From: Siniperca chuatsi
Taxonomy: Eukaryota > Chordata > Actinopteri > Centrarchiformes > Sinipercidae
Reading direction: 5' to 3'
Assembly: GCF_020085105.1 (NCBI RefSeq)
Contig: NC_058044.1
Span: 26,285,206-26,349,205 of the forward strand
DNA: 64,000 bases
The position numbers and the translations under genes were made by a program. The notes below the pieces were generated by a model, which saw nothing but the letters and a program-made list of their open reading frames with translations, had not been told where the DNA came from and made no database searches. This document shows positions 41,034 through 55,127 of the stretch, piece by piece; position 1 is the stretch's first letter, and each line of letters begins with the position of its first letter.

Positions 41034-43230
41034 GTCACATACACACTCTGAAACGCACATTAAAACACATCGCACCACACCTCTTAGCTTGGCAAAGACT
41101 GTCATTTACATGTCTAAAATATAAAAGAAACACACTGTTTTCTGTGTACCCAATAAATGACTTGACCCCATGCTTCCACACAAAGAGGCTCAGCATTTGT
41201 TTTGTATTTGATTTTAACTGGTAACATGCCATATCACTTTGTATTTAAGCAGTTTTACTAATTTGACTCTTTGCAGGTAAGGGTCATTGTTCAGCCATGG
41301 TGGCTATCATTATGGTGTAGGTTTATGGAGAAATGTCATGGACCGGCTACACCTTTCTACTTTTCCAGATACAGATGTGTATGGTGTTTACAATATAGCA
41401 GACCAGAGCTGGTACTTCAAAGTGTTGCCAAACTTTTAAGACCTAACAAAATGTAATAGTGTGAGTGGTTTGCCATACAAAAAAAACCCCTCAGTGTGTA
41501 TGTGATGTGTTGAAGGTCTGGTGTTCACCCAAACTGCTGTAACCGCCTACGCTTCTATCTCATCAGCTCATGGTGATGCTTCTTCACTTACCATTCCTTG
41601 CAATATTTAAAACTGATCTGCCGGCAAAAAAGCACTGCAAAATGTCAATATCATGTAGACCTATTTTTATGCACAGCAGAATTAGCAGTCACTAACATCT
41701 GTGTCTAACAGTTCGTTGAAGCTCCAAGCAGAGTGAATGAGAAAGTGGCGTGTTTTCAACCTGCACTATTGTTGGCTGATTGATGATGGAGATGAGTGGG
41801 CAGTTGTTTAAAATACAGTATAGTCAAATCACAAAATATCTTGTCATTCATAATAAATGACTGTTTATGGCAGCCTAAATCTGATGAAAAAAGAGATGAT
41901 TATTGCTTTGACATTTTTCAGGTTTTTTTCTCACCCAAACAATTTGCTAACAATCGCAGGAATTTATAAGAACCTAAATCAATAGTAAAATCAGAATTGA
42001 TAAAGTATAAACTATAGCCAACCCTATAGTAGTTATTTCTGCACATACTTTTACTGCACAAAATTTCTCTTCATTTCAAACAAACCGGGTGCTGCCAGGA
42101 ACATAAAACAATACATTCATACGTGATTTTTGCAGAATACAGTGTGTCTTCATTTCTATTTCTATTTACTATGTTGTGGGTTTTTCATAGGTATGGAGAT
42201 TTCTAGGATTTCTGTGACCTGAGAAAGAAAACATCAGAATAAGCATCTCTCTAAAAAAGTATAACTGAGGAGCTGCACCAGGTCTGGTACTGATCTGTCT
42301 TTGTTGGTTGGATCTGATACATAATCAGCCTAATCAATGCAGCCAGCTACATTGGTTGTGTTTGCAACAGTGAGCCTCAAACGAAGACAGAATCATACTG
42401 GAACCCTTTTTTTTATTTACTGCATGGTCTCTATTTTTGACAGACTACGCTTTCTTCCAAGCTCCGCTATCATCACAGGCATGGCAGTCTTGATCTACTT
42501 CTACCAAGATGACATTTTGATGGAGCCAAGATAGTGCCCGTGCAGTTTTTGACATAACATACAAGACAGTTGCAGACTATCTTCCCCAGCATTTAACTTT
42601 CCCAATGTAAAGAACAACCACAAACCACAAAGCTGGTGAAAAATACTGGTCATTGTCTTTGTTTCATTTTGGACTGGCTATGCTGCTGATGGAACAGTTG
42701 GAGCTCTTTACAGACTCAACTGCAATGGAGGCACAAAGGTTCATTACACATTACAGCTCATATAAGACCATGAGGTCTGCTCTCCTCTGCAGCATTGTTG
42801 ATGTGAAATACCAATTGTTCATGTTGGCACAGTACAATGGACCACAATTTCTCCTTTCTATACACTTCTCTAACCAAACTTTATTGTGACAAAGCGAGGA
42901 CACTTTGTCCTATCCACCTTTTCTCTTCATAAAAATATTAATGCATCATCTCTTTCGCTCTGTCCTTTTCTTATTCTGCTTCTGAGCTTTGTGCCTCATC
43001 TCCACCATCCACCGCCCAAGCAGTGTTGTGATCATTTTGAAGAATGTGTATTCTCCTCTTGCTTTCTCTTTCTGTCTTTCTCTCACTTATTTGGTTATTC
43101 TCTTTTTATGTCCTTTGTGTGCCACATCACATCATAATTGTAGCAGCACAAGGTTATATACAGTATTAACAATAAATATGACACTGACTGTATTATGTTA
43201 CATGTTGAATAAAAACCTGTGAATTCTATG
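41034..43230 (+). other. 3' UTR of the nAChR subunit gene
   Basis: This is non-coding sequence after the TGA at 41031-41033, with an AATAAA at 43208-43213 as the likely poly(A) signal. An alternative terminal exon is possible: the donor-like GTGAGT at 41030 could splice to the acceptor at 42190, giving a tail ending EYGDF with TAG at 42204-42206. The frames at 42337-43222 in this stretch show no known domain. Confidence 0.55.
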
Positions 43231-45495
43231 TGTTTGGCCGGTGCTGTTCCCTGTCACATGTTCCCCAGTTTTTCCTCACATCTTGTCTGGGATTTCTTTA
43301 CTACACTGGACCATACCAGTGGTACCAGTCAGCCCAGTAAACCCTGTGTGCTTACAACATACATTACTGACAGCCATTTCTCAACTGATGCAAATGGGTC
43401 TGTAATTTTTATATTAGTTTTTTCCTAATTTCCAGAGGCCAATTGGTGTCAGTTCACTTTAGTCCTCTATCAAAATTGACTTGCAGCAGCTGCATAATAG
43501 TTAGTAAACAGAAAAGAAAAGAAATAACTCTGCAAAGAAGTGATGCTTTCACAAGAAAATATCAGGCAGCGAATATCACGATGAGCTCTGACTAGAAGAC
43601 AATTACACTTTCTACAGAACGACTTGTAACGTATCAGCAGTGTTGGGCAGTAGTGGCGCTACAAGTAGCAGCGTTACTAGTTTAACTACATTTCTCAGTA
43701 GCGTGGTGGTGGTGTTGCTGTTTTCTGCATCAAATGGCTTTTCAGTAGCTTAGCTCTTTCATTGTTTAAGTAGTGCAGTAGCGTCCACACAAGCTAACGT
43801 TGCATTTCCCCAAGAAGTTTGAGTAAACTTGAGCATTTTTGAAGCTTTCTGCTGCTGTCTGAAATAAAACTGCTAACGATCAGTACGTGACGCCACCATC
43901 ATACACAGATGTGTATGTGTGGCTGACAGAAGCGTGATGTGAGTCACGGAGCAGAGTCTGTCCCATCACAACTACTCATAGCGGGTACTAACATGGAACT
44001 ACACAGAAGGAATGTATATCTCCGCCATGGAAATTAGTCCAAGGATAAAAGAATGTTTTACGAGCGAAATTATAATTACTGTGAGTTCTAAATGCGGAAG
44101 TGCGTTCTGGCAGGTGAAGCACTGAATTTTAAGGAGGGTCTATCACCTGAACATTTCATTTTGAACATTTAAACAATTCAGCAAAATATTACAATCCCAC
44201 ATCCACTGTCCTGCTGCCATGAATATTTACTGGTGCATCAAATGTGTATCAATCCACAGCTGAAAATAGTCCCCAACAAATCCACTACCTTCTTCTTCTT
44301 TTGAATTACGTGTGCTAAAACCTACAGTGCCCTGCTGTTTCAAAATATTACTGGGCTTTTTTAGAAAATGAAACTATATGTGTGACCTATTTTTAGAGAT
44401 TTACAACTTCAGTGCGCCAAACGGGCTTGGGGTGGAGTTCCACAGACAGGGGAAGTATTGAGAGATGAAATAATGTTAGTTTTGGTCTTTCGATGTGATT
44501 CGTTGACAAACAAAAAAAGAATAATGTCAATTTTATGCTTTAAGCAAAGAACAATATGTGCAACATTTGAATGATCAACGATTCAGAAATCACCAACATT
44601 ACAAACAGATTTAAAATAAAAAAATAGGAGTACATAGAGGCCTCTTATTATTTGTGTCACTGCAGAAAAAATTGAAAATAAAATATATAAATTAAGAATA
44701 AATACTTTATGTCAAATGCCTTTACAACCACAAGTCTGTCAAATTTAATGTTTGCACAAACCTTTTTTCCCCCACATTCACAAACTTGAATGTGTCTCGC
44801 AAAAGGTGATATACAACCACAAACATAATTTTACAAGCTCAGAATCTTTTAGACCCTGTCTTCATATCATACCCGAGAGCAAGTCTACAGTATGTACTGT
44901 GCAGAATACACTTTAGATGTCTGGCCAGACTTACTCTGAGCTGAACACTGACAGCAGGAGTTCTGCACTTGAGGGTAAATATAGTTGAACCACTCTCTCA
45001 GTAAGAGAGAGGAGGGGAGAAACTATTAGTAGAAGAGAAATCATTTTATTGCTTTTGTGGATGGTATAACTGACATTCTGAAAAGACTCAGCTGAGTCCT
45101 GACAGTACGGCATAAAAGGAGGTGTTCAATACTCAGAAGGGGACAGACGAGGTCGGCTGAAAGTGGTATAAAAGTATTTTTATTCTTTTCAGAAGTTGGT
45201 ATAATGGCACTAATGTGTCATTTGTGACATGCATGTTATCTGGATGACCTCAAATACATTTTGAACTTTTCCCAAACTTGTTTTCTTCACGTGTTGATCA
45301 AACAGCATCAGAAGACAGCACTCAAGTAGTTGTGTGTGTTTCGCGTGTATGTGTAAGTGTTGCACTGCCCGAGAAATACATATTCAGACAACATGCATTT
45401 GTGCTGTTTAAAATTTGATTATTGTTCATCAGTGTTATTAGTGAGATAAAATGAACCACAGTGACAATTTATGGAGACTTATTTTTTGCGAGAGT

Positions 45496-45531
<36 letters not shown>

Positions 45532-46086
45532 ATGCACTTGAATTAAAACCCTTTTTAAGCCCTCGCTCGGTCAGTGGATCTATCTGAAGTGGAAAAAGGT
45601 TGAAACCACATGCAGGGTTACATCCTGTTAATGGACATTCTGGTTGTTGTGTGTGTATGAGAAAGCCTCCTTCCTCAGTCTGACAAAAGAGGAAATGTGC
45701 TAGACAGCACTAATGCGCTTTTGTTCCATTGCAGGCGTGTGTGTGTGCTTGTGAGTGCATGTGCCCAAATATGTGAACTCCATCTGCTAACGAAAAGGTA
45801 ATCTCAGGTGAAAATAACATCACCTTCCAACTGTCAGCAGCCTCTGAAGACAGAGCAAAATGTTACTTTTTATGTACTACTACTGAATGAACACGCACAC
45901 ACATAATACACTATGATAAGATTTAACTGGCCCAAATCCTTTATCTCAGCAAAAGTGAAGCACTGATTCCTGAAGTCAGCACATCAGCAAAAATACTGTG
46001 AGCCTCTGCTGTGGTGGACAGCTATCGACAAAAAGCATATTTACTGTGCCCCCTCTGATTTGTGTGTGTGCGTGCATGTGTGCGTG

Positions 46087-46088
<2 letters not shown>

Positions 46089-46124
<36 letters not shown>
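46089..46124. repeat. (GT)n microsatellite
   Basis: About 17 GT units follow degenerate TGTGCGTGCA units. Confidence 0.9.
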
Positions 46125-46131
<7 letters not shown>

Positions 46132-46647
46132 TATTTACCAGGTGCCCCACCCTATCGATATGAGGTTGACTGGAGCATAAAGGTGACAGATGTGATGTTG
46201 GTGTGTTTGGGGGAAAGGCACAAGAGGAGAGAGCAGGCCAGCTGTGATGCTGTAGTATTGGATTGTGTAATGTAATGTTGTTCTGTGCAACTTTGCTAAT
46301 ACATCAGACACATTACCAAGCAGCTGTAAATGGGGTGCCCTTGAATTTGTATATAGTATTTTACCCAAGAATACGACAACAAATAATGAGTCAAAACATA
46401 TGTAAAACTACATATTTCATAAGAAAACATGTTAAAATCCAATGTGTAATTCATATATAAGGAGAATACTGCTGTATGTAATTGCTTGACTGTCATTCTG
46501 TATTGCTGTAAGTCTGAAAAGAATTTCTGAATGCCTTTAAAGCTCACTCATAAAGAAACAAGGCATGCAAATGCATCCCTTACACAATGCAAATAATTAT
46601 TTATAATATATATGTAAAATATGGTATCACAGTGCAATAGTTTAACA

Positions 46648-47733
46648 CAGTGATTCCCAACAAGTACCCCTTGTGTACTTCTGCAGTTGCAAGGAGTACG
46701 TGGAAATATTGTTTAGCTCAACTAAAGAAAAATAGAAATGATTTGTAATATATATATTGAGTCAGCTGTAACACTTGTGTTGCAATTGAGAGTGCATGAA
46801 AACTGAACAAGTCTAAACAGGAAGCTAAAAGTAATGAAGTAATAAACTGTTAAAATAGTTAGCTAAAAGCTATGTAAAGGTATTGAAACAGCCATGTATC
46901 CATAAATGGTTGAAATAATTTGCTAAAATCGAAAAATGGTTCAAATCGATAGCTAGAAGTAATGGATAAACAGTTCAAATAGTAAGCTAAAAGCAATGGA
47001 TAAGTGGTTCAAATAGTTAGCTACAAGTAATAGATAAGTGGTTAAAATAATTTTAGCTAATTGCTAAAAGTAACAGATAAACAATTGAAATACTTTGAAA
47101 TATTTAAAAATCCAGTGTGTAACATTTAGTAGGAGCTATTGGCAGAAATGGAATATAATATTTATAATTATGTTTTCATTAGTGTATAATCACCTGAAAA
47201 TAAGAAGCATTGTGTTTTCGTTACCTTAGAATAATCTGTTTTAATCTACATGGGAGCGGGTTCCCTTCCACAGAGGTTACCATGTTGCACCACCATGTTT
47301 CTACAGTAGCCCAGAACGGACAAACCAAACACTGGCTCTAGATAGGGCCCAGCGTAGTTTCTCCTACACGCTTGGAATGGGAGGGTGAGGCGAGCGGTAT
47401 TCAAATGGTGGCAAATTGCAATTTCACCGTTAGATGCGACTAAATCCTAGACACTGGACCTTTAAAAGTAAAAAATGTCTGAAATAGATCGCAAAATTAA
47501 ACAGTTCAAATTGTTATCTAAAAGTAATGGATAACTGGTTGAAACGTGTAGCTTCTGCCACTAGTAGTACAAATGCGAATTTGACCAAAGCAACCAAAAC
47601 ATTTGAATGTTTTTTTAAAAAACTAAATCCACTTGCATGTGGTAAATAATTTTAAATCTCTTCAAATAAACACATTTTGGAACATGACAGGCTGTGAGGG
47701 TATGTCTGAAAAAGGTTTGGGAACTGCTGTCAT
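46648..47733. mobile_element. hAT-like non-autonomous element with internal minisatellite
   Basis: The left end CAGTGATTCCCAACAAGTAC opposes the right end AAAGGTTTGGGAACTGCTG. Fish hAT-derived elements share such CAGTGnTTCCCAAC termini. Inside are 34-base units (GATAAnnGGTTCAAATAGTT then AGCTAAAAGTAATG-like) starting near 46965, 46999 and 47033. The array is split by a younger element at 47107-47463 and resumes near 47505. No transposase is seen and no clear 8-bp duplication was found. Confidence 0.6.
47107..47463. mobile_element. 357-bp MITE with TCCAGTGTGTA-type ends
   Basis: The left end AAATCCAGTGTGTAACATTT faces the right end TAAATCCTAGACACTGGACC, which is its near reverse complement. 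The interior (GGGAGCGGGTTCCCTTCCAC, GTAGCCCAGAACGGACAAAC) matches a MITE I recall as common in percomorph genomes. It is inserted in the minisatellite of the surrounding element. Confidence 0.75.
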
Positions 47734-48501
47734 AAATATTTATGAAGCATAAGAAAAGCATTAAGAAAATATAATGACGTAGTACTACTCAAAGTATTTG
47801 TTAGTGATTCATTTCTATGTAATTTTAATTATTATTAATCATGCATTATTGTGTTACAATATTTATGTGCTATGAATGAACTTTTCTTGTGCTTAAGTGT
47901 TGTCAAACTAACTACAACAATGAGCTGACACGAGTCACTGCTTTCATTCCTACTGTGACTTTTCCCCAGAGCAGCACTTTTCCTGGACTGCTTTTTAACT
48001 GATCACTTTCCATTTACCCTTTTCGTGCCACCCTCCACAGCCATCGGCTCTCTGCTGGCAGCGCTGGCCTCAGCTGACCCACAACAGCGTTAATTTACCC
48101 AGCTTTTCAGATCAGCATTTTTTGTCCAACACACACATGTACACAATGAGTCCTTTGTCCATTTGTTAAGGTACAGAAACTGTGGTGACTGAAGTGCATT
48201 TGGCACTTTTTTAATAGCCATAGCTCCCAGTGAATATTCAGTGTCATGAAATTTCCCAAAATGCTCTCAAAGTCTGAAAATTACAATGATTAGCTCTGTG
48301 GAAAATAAAGCCCTGGTATAAGCCATACCTGAAGGGGTCATGAATAGACATAAGCAGCTTAATATATAAATAGCTTAGTGAAAAAATTTGGTTGGTGTAC
48401 ACATGACAGACTCTGGTCATTTAGCTTGGGCAAAAATATTTATATCACCAGATTGGTTTTAATTTTCAGGAAGACCTTTGACACATTGTTTTAGTTGCCT
48501 T

Positions 48502-48945
48502 AAAGGAATAGTTTAAGGAATATGCTTTTTAGGCGTCCTGCCAAGTGTGAGATGAGAAGATCGATACCACTCTCGTGTCTGTGTGTTAAATATGACGGTA
48601 CAGCTAGGAGATGGTTAGCTTAACTTAGCATAAGAGTGGAAGCAGGAGGAAACAGCTAGCCTGGCCCTGTCCCAAGGGACACAACCTCCTGTGAAATGAC
48701 AGCTTGTCGTTTTTACATTGCGACTTGTGTACAGATTAACTGTGTTAACGTGATCTTTAGAGGTGCTGGTAGACGGATCTTGTTACCTTTGGACAGAGAC
48801 AAGCTAGTTGTTTTCCCCGTGTTTCCAGTGTTTGTGCTTAGCTAAGCTAACTGTCCCCTGGCTGTAGCTTCATATTTAACAGACAGGCATGAGAGAGGTA
48901 TCAGTCTTCTCATCTAACTCTAGGCATGAAAGCAAATAAGCGCAA
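48502..48945. mobile_element. common percomorph MITE (AGCTAGCCTGGC type)
   Basis: The terminal inverted repeats include GAGATGAGAAGATCGATACC on the left and GGTATCAGTCTTCTCATCTA on the right. The interior words GGTTAGCTTAACTTAGCATA, GGAAACAGCTAGCCTGGCCC and AGAGGTGCTGGTAGACGGAT belong to a repeat family seen around many fish genes. It has no coding content. Confidence 0.75.
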
Positions 48946-51900
48946 AACTCTTACTTTCCTAACTTGTCATTACATATACTGTATGTATTTATGAAAATGA
49001 GGCATCCACCTTATGCTATTGTCAAATAATATTTCTGTTTGTAACTATTTTTGTATATTTCTCTTTTCTTTTTCTCATTCAGACCACCACTTAATGTTAA
49101 TCCCACCATGGAAATACCATCCAGCACTCACTTTTAACGTTTCTTCATTTCACTTATCAACATGATGCCTCAAACCACACAACAACCAGTAGATTTATAT
49201 TCTTATGCCCTGCGATGTTTGCCAGTGTAATCAGAGGTCTGCATCATGGTGGAAAATCTGGCTCCCTGCGTTGCTAAAATTTCCTGAGGTTGCTCTCTTA
49301 AATAAGCAGGGTTTGTCAGGCACCCCTGCAGCAATCCAGAGGGCTCGTTCTGCTCTGTCTACCCGCACTGGTGCCTGAGGGCGGAAACAGTACTGCTCCT
49401 TCACACACACTCCACCGAACCTGGACACGTGCCAGGCTCCATCTCTGTGGCCTATTCCTTCCTACTCTTCCCGTTATTAACCTCCATTCCTCTCCTTCCC
49501 TTATCCTCATCCTCTCTCTATTTCGGCTCTTCCACTCCCTTACTCCCCCCGCCCCTTTTCAGTCTTTTGTAAATTGCGTGTGGAGAAATGGGAACTAAAA
49601 ATACGCCGGTGATAAGCCCAATTATCTGTCCTTTTTCACGCTACACGCCCAAATAGGTTAGAACATGGGACAGGCTGTGTGCCTGATACCAGCCTTCAGT
49701 GTGGATTCCTATGTGTCTGTGTGCCTCCACCTTGGTGTTGTGCTATTCATTGAAGTAATTTAACAGCTTCAACTGACTGCTGTTACCAGTGTGGAACTAC
49801 AAATCAACTGACCACAGCATTCATGCTTAAGAAGTTGAAATAGATTTTTGATACAATTATTATTTTGGAGAAACAGTCAAGATAAAGTAGTGCCAGTGAA
49901 ACAATAGGCCACTCCCAGATGACCCTGCAGTATTATATTTTCTGAGTTTTCACTGTGTCTTTGTGGCTCCTCTAGATATCGCCTGCTAAGCATGATGGCT
50001 TAAGTCAGCTTGTCCCACAGGATAACCCACTCTCAGCAGCACACAATATTTGATTCGTCAGCTTGCATGTGTGTGTGTGTGTGTGTATATGTGTGCATGT
50101 TCGGCCTGCTGGCAGAAATCGACCAAAAAGGACACCAGCACAGAAATACTGCGCTGATAGTAAGTAATAAATTCAAGATGAAAAATGAATGCCCAACTTT
50201 TCTGTCCTATGAACAAATGTCAGAGCAAACGTTGAATAATTAAAAGACTTATCTTTTCAGATATTTCACAGTCTGCACAGCACTGATGCACTGTAATAGG
50301 CAGCTATGTTTTAAGTTTGGCTTTTCAGTTCATTTTGGATATCCAAACCATGTAAAAACATCCCCAGTGTTGACATTACATTTGGTCTCTAATTACGCTC
50401 TCCTTCCCCTTCTGCCGCCACAGCGATGAATAAAAGATATCCAGCTCTGCAGATGATAATGAGTGCGATGCTCTTAGACAGCACTTATGATGTACTAACA
50501 GAGGTTTGAGCTTGTTTAAGTATTCCTCTTGCCTGTGGCTTGAGTACGTATGAGTGTCAGATACTTCTTCCCTCGCTATCACAAGCTGTAACAGTCAAAG
50601 TATTGCCAGACGGGTGAGCTGCCACATTTATTTCAGATTTATACCCATCAGTTTACAATTCCTGACTTGCAATCTCCTCACAGTGAGTCCTGCAGAGCGC
50701 AGTGATTTGCATGAGTGTGTGTGTGTGCATGTGAAGACTATCGTGAGCCACACATGGGGACAGATTTCTGGACTTTAAACTATTAATATGGGAGTTTTAC
50801 ATATAATTTGGGGCAAAAACTGGTGTCCCCAATTTGATTCTTCGCTACTATAGTCAGCATGAGCTAACCCATTTTAGGACTACATGCACCAGACAACATA
50901 ACATTTACTGTCCCAGGAGAAATTAGTTTAGCAAAACCAGCGTGTGTGTGTGTATGTGTGTGTGTTTTATGTTCACTTTTACTCCAGTGTAAAATATGGT
51001 ACCTGCTTCTGATATAAATCATCCCTATGTCGGTGTACTGCACTCCCAGGTGTGTATATACGTACATGCAGCTACACAGTGCACTCACACTATAGAACTA
51101 TTGAGCTATATAGCTATAGATCTTAATGAGCAGAGTCAATCAAATTATCGCTTTCCTTAACAGATGTGTGTAGGTGTGTGCATGTGCTCTTCCACCTGCA
51201 TTTATCTGTATGTGTGCACATTAAGCTGATTATCCTTCGTTCAAGAACAAGATTGCTTCTGTTGGCAGACCTCATTTAATTTTATGTAGACACAACCAGA
51301 TGTGTTTTTGGAACACGTGGAATTTATATAAAGTTGCATATCTTGGTCTGAATATACACTTCTCTTAAGGGTTGATTGCTAATATTATTTTCTTTTTTAA
51401 ATACTTTGAGAAAAAATTTGATAAAAAATATCACTCTCAGGTAAAGACTGTAGATTCAATGGCTGCAATTAAGCTGTCACTGAAGCAATAACGAGCCATT
51501 TATTACATTAATATGGTGTATTGTTCCCCAGACACAAATATTGTGGCCACGTTAAGGTTCATTGTCTTGCTCAAGGACAATTCAACATGTGAACAAGAGT
51601 ACAATTAATGGCCAACCTGCTTAACAATTTGAGCTACACCCACCCGGTCCCATATTGATTGATACACTTAATTTAGGCATGCTTTTTTATTTACACTAAA
51701 ACAGCAAGAAAGATCTTGGGAAAAGTGACATGTTTAAAATAACTCTTGTATTGAGATTCACCAATACTCTGCAGAGCAGTTCTGCTCGATTTCACAGTTA
51801 TTCACCTACAACATTCACATGTAGGAGATGCCCAATTACAACCAGTTTACGTTATGCTGACCTCAACCAGAGAAGCATGCAGAGAATTCAGAAAGAATGA

Positions 51901-51973
51901 CTACATATGGACTGCAGGCCTGGGTTGCACTAGCTATTCATAAATCCTTTACTATGTGTGTGAAGTCCTTCTT

Positions 51974-52113
51974 AAAGTTGTAATCCTTAACATTTCAGTC
52001 CTGGATGATATGGCAACATCAGTGGTTACTGTGGTAACAGGAACTATGGTTTAATACTACAGCAAACACTTGTTGAGTAGCTACTTTGTCAGAAATACAA
52101 TAGATGAGCAACT
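51974..52113. repeat. dispersed repeat, copy 1
   Basis: The run TAAAGTTGTAATCCTTAACA, TTTCAGTCCTGGATGATATG, TTTAATACTACAG, TAGCTACTTTGTCAGAAATA recurs at 63860-64000 with about 80 percent identity by eye. Confidence 0.65.
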
Positions 52114-54995
52114 GGTGTATCTGTTTACAGTGAAGCCAAACAAACTCATGTTGTCTTAGTAAAGAAGTCAGCCAAATAATTGAAACCGAGATCTGTATTC
52201 ATGCTGCACATGAAGCAAGTAGGTTTCCATACAACAGTGGGACACAGTAAAGTCAGTTGAAGGCTTTTAATGTGAAGCAGTGGCAGCAGGCTGTTCCATT
52301 TGCATCAGTAGTAACTTAATACAGCTCTGACACGGTGTAAAGCGAGTGAACAGTAAACACTGAGGCTGTTATCATTGAGATTAAATTGCACTGGATTACA
52401 CGCTGCATTGTTTCCTGTGAATCTCTTGTGTGCGGGGAATGGCAGACTCTGCCACTACCACTAAAAACTACTCTATAGAGACATAATAACTTACAATGAA
52501 TAGCTATTGCAGAAAAAATGCCAACCATAAACACTATCAAAATGGGGTTTGATATCATGAAAATCTTTAGGATTGTAACTTTAAATTCTTAGTAACAGGA
52601 TATTTCCACCATATTCCATATCAGCTCTTAAACTGTACTCTCAGCAGGTCATGTGATAGCAATGCTAGTTGGTTTGATCAGTTACACCAGGCAGTTAGTA
52701 GATGTAAATATTTAATAACAACATCTGGCGCAACTGGCTCCAGGTCTGAAACAAACTGAGTTGTCAAATACATTGAATTACTAGTTTATTTGGTTGAGAC
52801 CATGTCAGAGAGGTGTTGATTCAACTCATCATTTTGGTGGCTGTTGCAATGCAATCCCATGTAAAATTCCAGAGCTGTGCGACTCTTGCATTGGATTACA
52901 CTGGATGAACTGTAGCAAGGTGTACCATCAGTGTAAAGAGGCTGTAAGATCAAGTCACTCACTGCTTTGATTTTTTTTGTTTAAACCTCTAAGTTTTTAC
53001 GACATCAAAATTATGTGACACATGCAATAATCCTGACCTATTTTTTGTCTTCAGAATTTAAGAGAAAGGTTTTGGGGTGTGCAGCTTTTAGCTCATGTGG
53101 CTCTATGCACTAAAAGTAGAAAGAGTATTTGGACAGTCAAAACTGTATTCAGTTTTCTGCTTATAACCGTATTTGATCAACTGCTTAAATGCATGTAACG
53201 TATTACCATGATATGTTTTGCTTGTGTTGTGCATTGCATCAGGGTGTAGCCTTTTGCTTGGTGAGTCTGTTTGAAGTGATTTCCTGGATGCAGCAGGAAA
53301 TTAACCTCTCTGACAGTCTCTCATTCTGCTCTGTCCATATTGCAACCCTGACCAACTCTATCGCTGCTGTTATTTCTTTTCTTGCCATATATGAGAGACA
53401 TGATATTCACCTCCCTTCCTCCTGGAAGCTTCCAGAGGCCTCTGATCAACTCCGCTCCATTAAACCCACCTCAGTGAGACGATCATGCTAGGGAGAATAA
53501 AAAAGGCCATCCAGATTTCATTATGTGGGGTTGAAAATAAAAGCACTTCTCTTGGGGTCAGGAGACGTGGTGCAGAGATGTGGACGTGAATAATTCAGGA
53601 TGGTCTAAAAGTTCTAGCGAGGGAGATAGATATTTTTACGTGTTGTGTTTCACTTTAGGCAGAAAGATGGCACCAGTGTATGTTGTATGAATGAGAGCAG
53701 GTGCAAGGGGAGAAAGCATGTTCGAGGTACGCGAGGTGAAAGGAGAAGGGTGACAGAAAGCATGCAAAGAGAGAAGAGGACTGAGAGGAAAACAAAAGTA
53801 TGAAAAGGAGGACAGAGAGTGATTGATAAAGGAAGTTGGTGTACTGTTGGCACGACGACTGAAAGGAGAGGAAGTGGAGATGGAGACATGGCGCTGTGGA
53901 GAGAAAAGAGGATGACACTAATGGCTTTTGGACTCGGTGCATCCAGCTTTTACGAAAGACATGAATTAAACATTGCCCAAGGCAGAGCGGCAGGACAGGC
54001 TACGGTGCGTCACGTTAAGCAATCCTGGCAGAAACACTGATTCTCACCTAGTTCCTCCTCTAAACTGCTTCAGTAATAAGGCTGGCGAAGACAAGCGTGT
54101 CATGACGCCACACTGTGAGCTCTGCACTTGTCAGATGGCGACACCAGCAACAGCAAAAACACATTATCCCCTTTGTGCTTATTCTGTTGTTCTTCATCTG
54201 TCCTCTTTATGCAGTGCTTGTCTGCAGGGATTAGACTCTGTAAAGTCCTTCCAATAAACGAGCAGGAGAAAGAGAAATGCACAATGCTGTGATGTTTCTA
54301 CCTGCGTTGAAATGAGGGGATACTAATTGTTGTGACAACACTTAGACATATTTTGAAGGCTGATTGTGTTTATCCTGGGTGATATGGCCTGTGGGTGAAG
54401 GGGAGGTCCTGTGTGTGTAGGCTACATGTGTGTGTGTGTGTATAAGCACCAGTGTACACACACCTATGGTGCAAATTTGAGAGGATATTCAAATGCTACA
54501 TCTGGTAGAGTTTCACCTGAGACAAAACACCACCTGTTTAGCTGTTTCACTCAAATATTGTAATTATAATATTATAATTGTTTCATCCAGTCTCATATTG
54601 CAATGTTTTCCTGAACTTGGTAATTAATTTAAAATATTAAATTAAATTAAACTAAGTTCAATATGATTATAATCGGTGCATTGGCTGGGTTGCACTGTGA
54701 CTCAGTTATTTGTTGGTGTTGGTAGATTTGTGATATTAGGGGATGTCTTAATGTAGTTAATTTATAAATAGTAGCTAATTAAATAAATCTAACTTCAACA
54801 GTATTTGTTCAACAGGGGGTTGCGATGACAAGAGTTCCAAATTCACCCCATGAAGCCAAACTACCGTTTCCAATTCATCAACAGAAGGTAGAATATGCAT
54901 GTATGTGTTTTTTGTGTGTGTCTGTGTGTCCTTAAGCAAGTGTGGACAAGCACATACACACACAAACACGCGCACAAACACTGAGTGAAGAGGTA

Positions 54996-54997
<2 letters not shown>

Positions 54998-55032
<35 letters not shown>
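54998..55032. repeat. (TC)n microsatellite
   Basis: About 17 TC units lie at the upstream edge of the CpG-richer promoter region of the last gene. Confidence 0.9.
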
Positions 55033-55034
<2 letters not shown>

Positions 55035-55119
55035 CAGTCTAACCACTCACTGAAGGTTTTGTATCGGCTCGGTTCAGTTCAGCTCGGCTAAGCATTACTC
55101 CCTTAATTACTTTGTTTGA

Positions 55120-55127
55120 TGACGTCA
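55120..55127. promoter_or_regulatory. consensus CRE (TGACGTCA)
   Basis: A full palindromic cAMP response element lies about 1.1 kb upstream of the ATG of the last gene, within its CpG-enriched region. CREB/ATF binding is known for this octamer; use here is an inference. Confidence 0.5.

Larger units (their letters stand above)
43231..55080. other. intergenic region without recognisable genes
   Basis: About 12 kb of AT-rich sequence shows no splice-bounded coding blocks. It carries dispersed elements (46648-47733, 47107-47463, 48502-48945, 51974-52113), a repeat-like block starting CAGTGTTGGGCAGTAG near 43639, and several GT/CA microsatellites (45496-45526, 46089-46124, 50068-50087). The open frames in it lack domain likeness and are judged chance frames. 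Confidence 0.65.

Noticed and set aside
42337..43428. Several 65-83 residue frames after the nAChR gene
   Set aside because: They fall in the 3' UTR or just beyond its poly(A) signal and show no domain.
53189..53491. 100-residue frame with a hydrophobic start
   Set aside because: No homology recognised, low-complexity surroundings and no exon structure.
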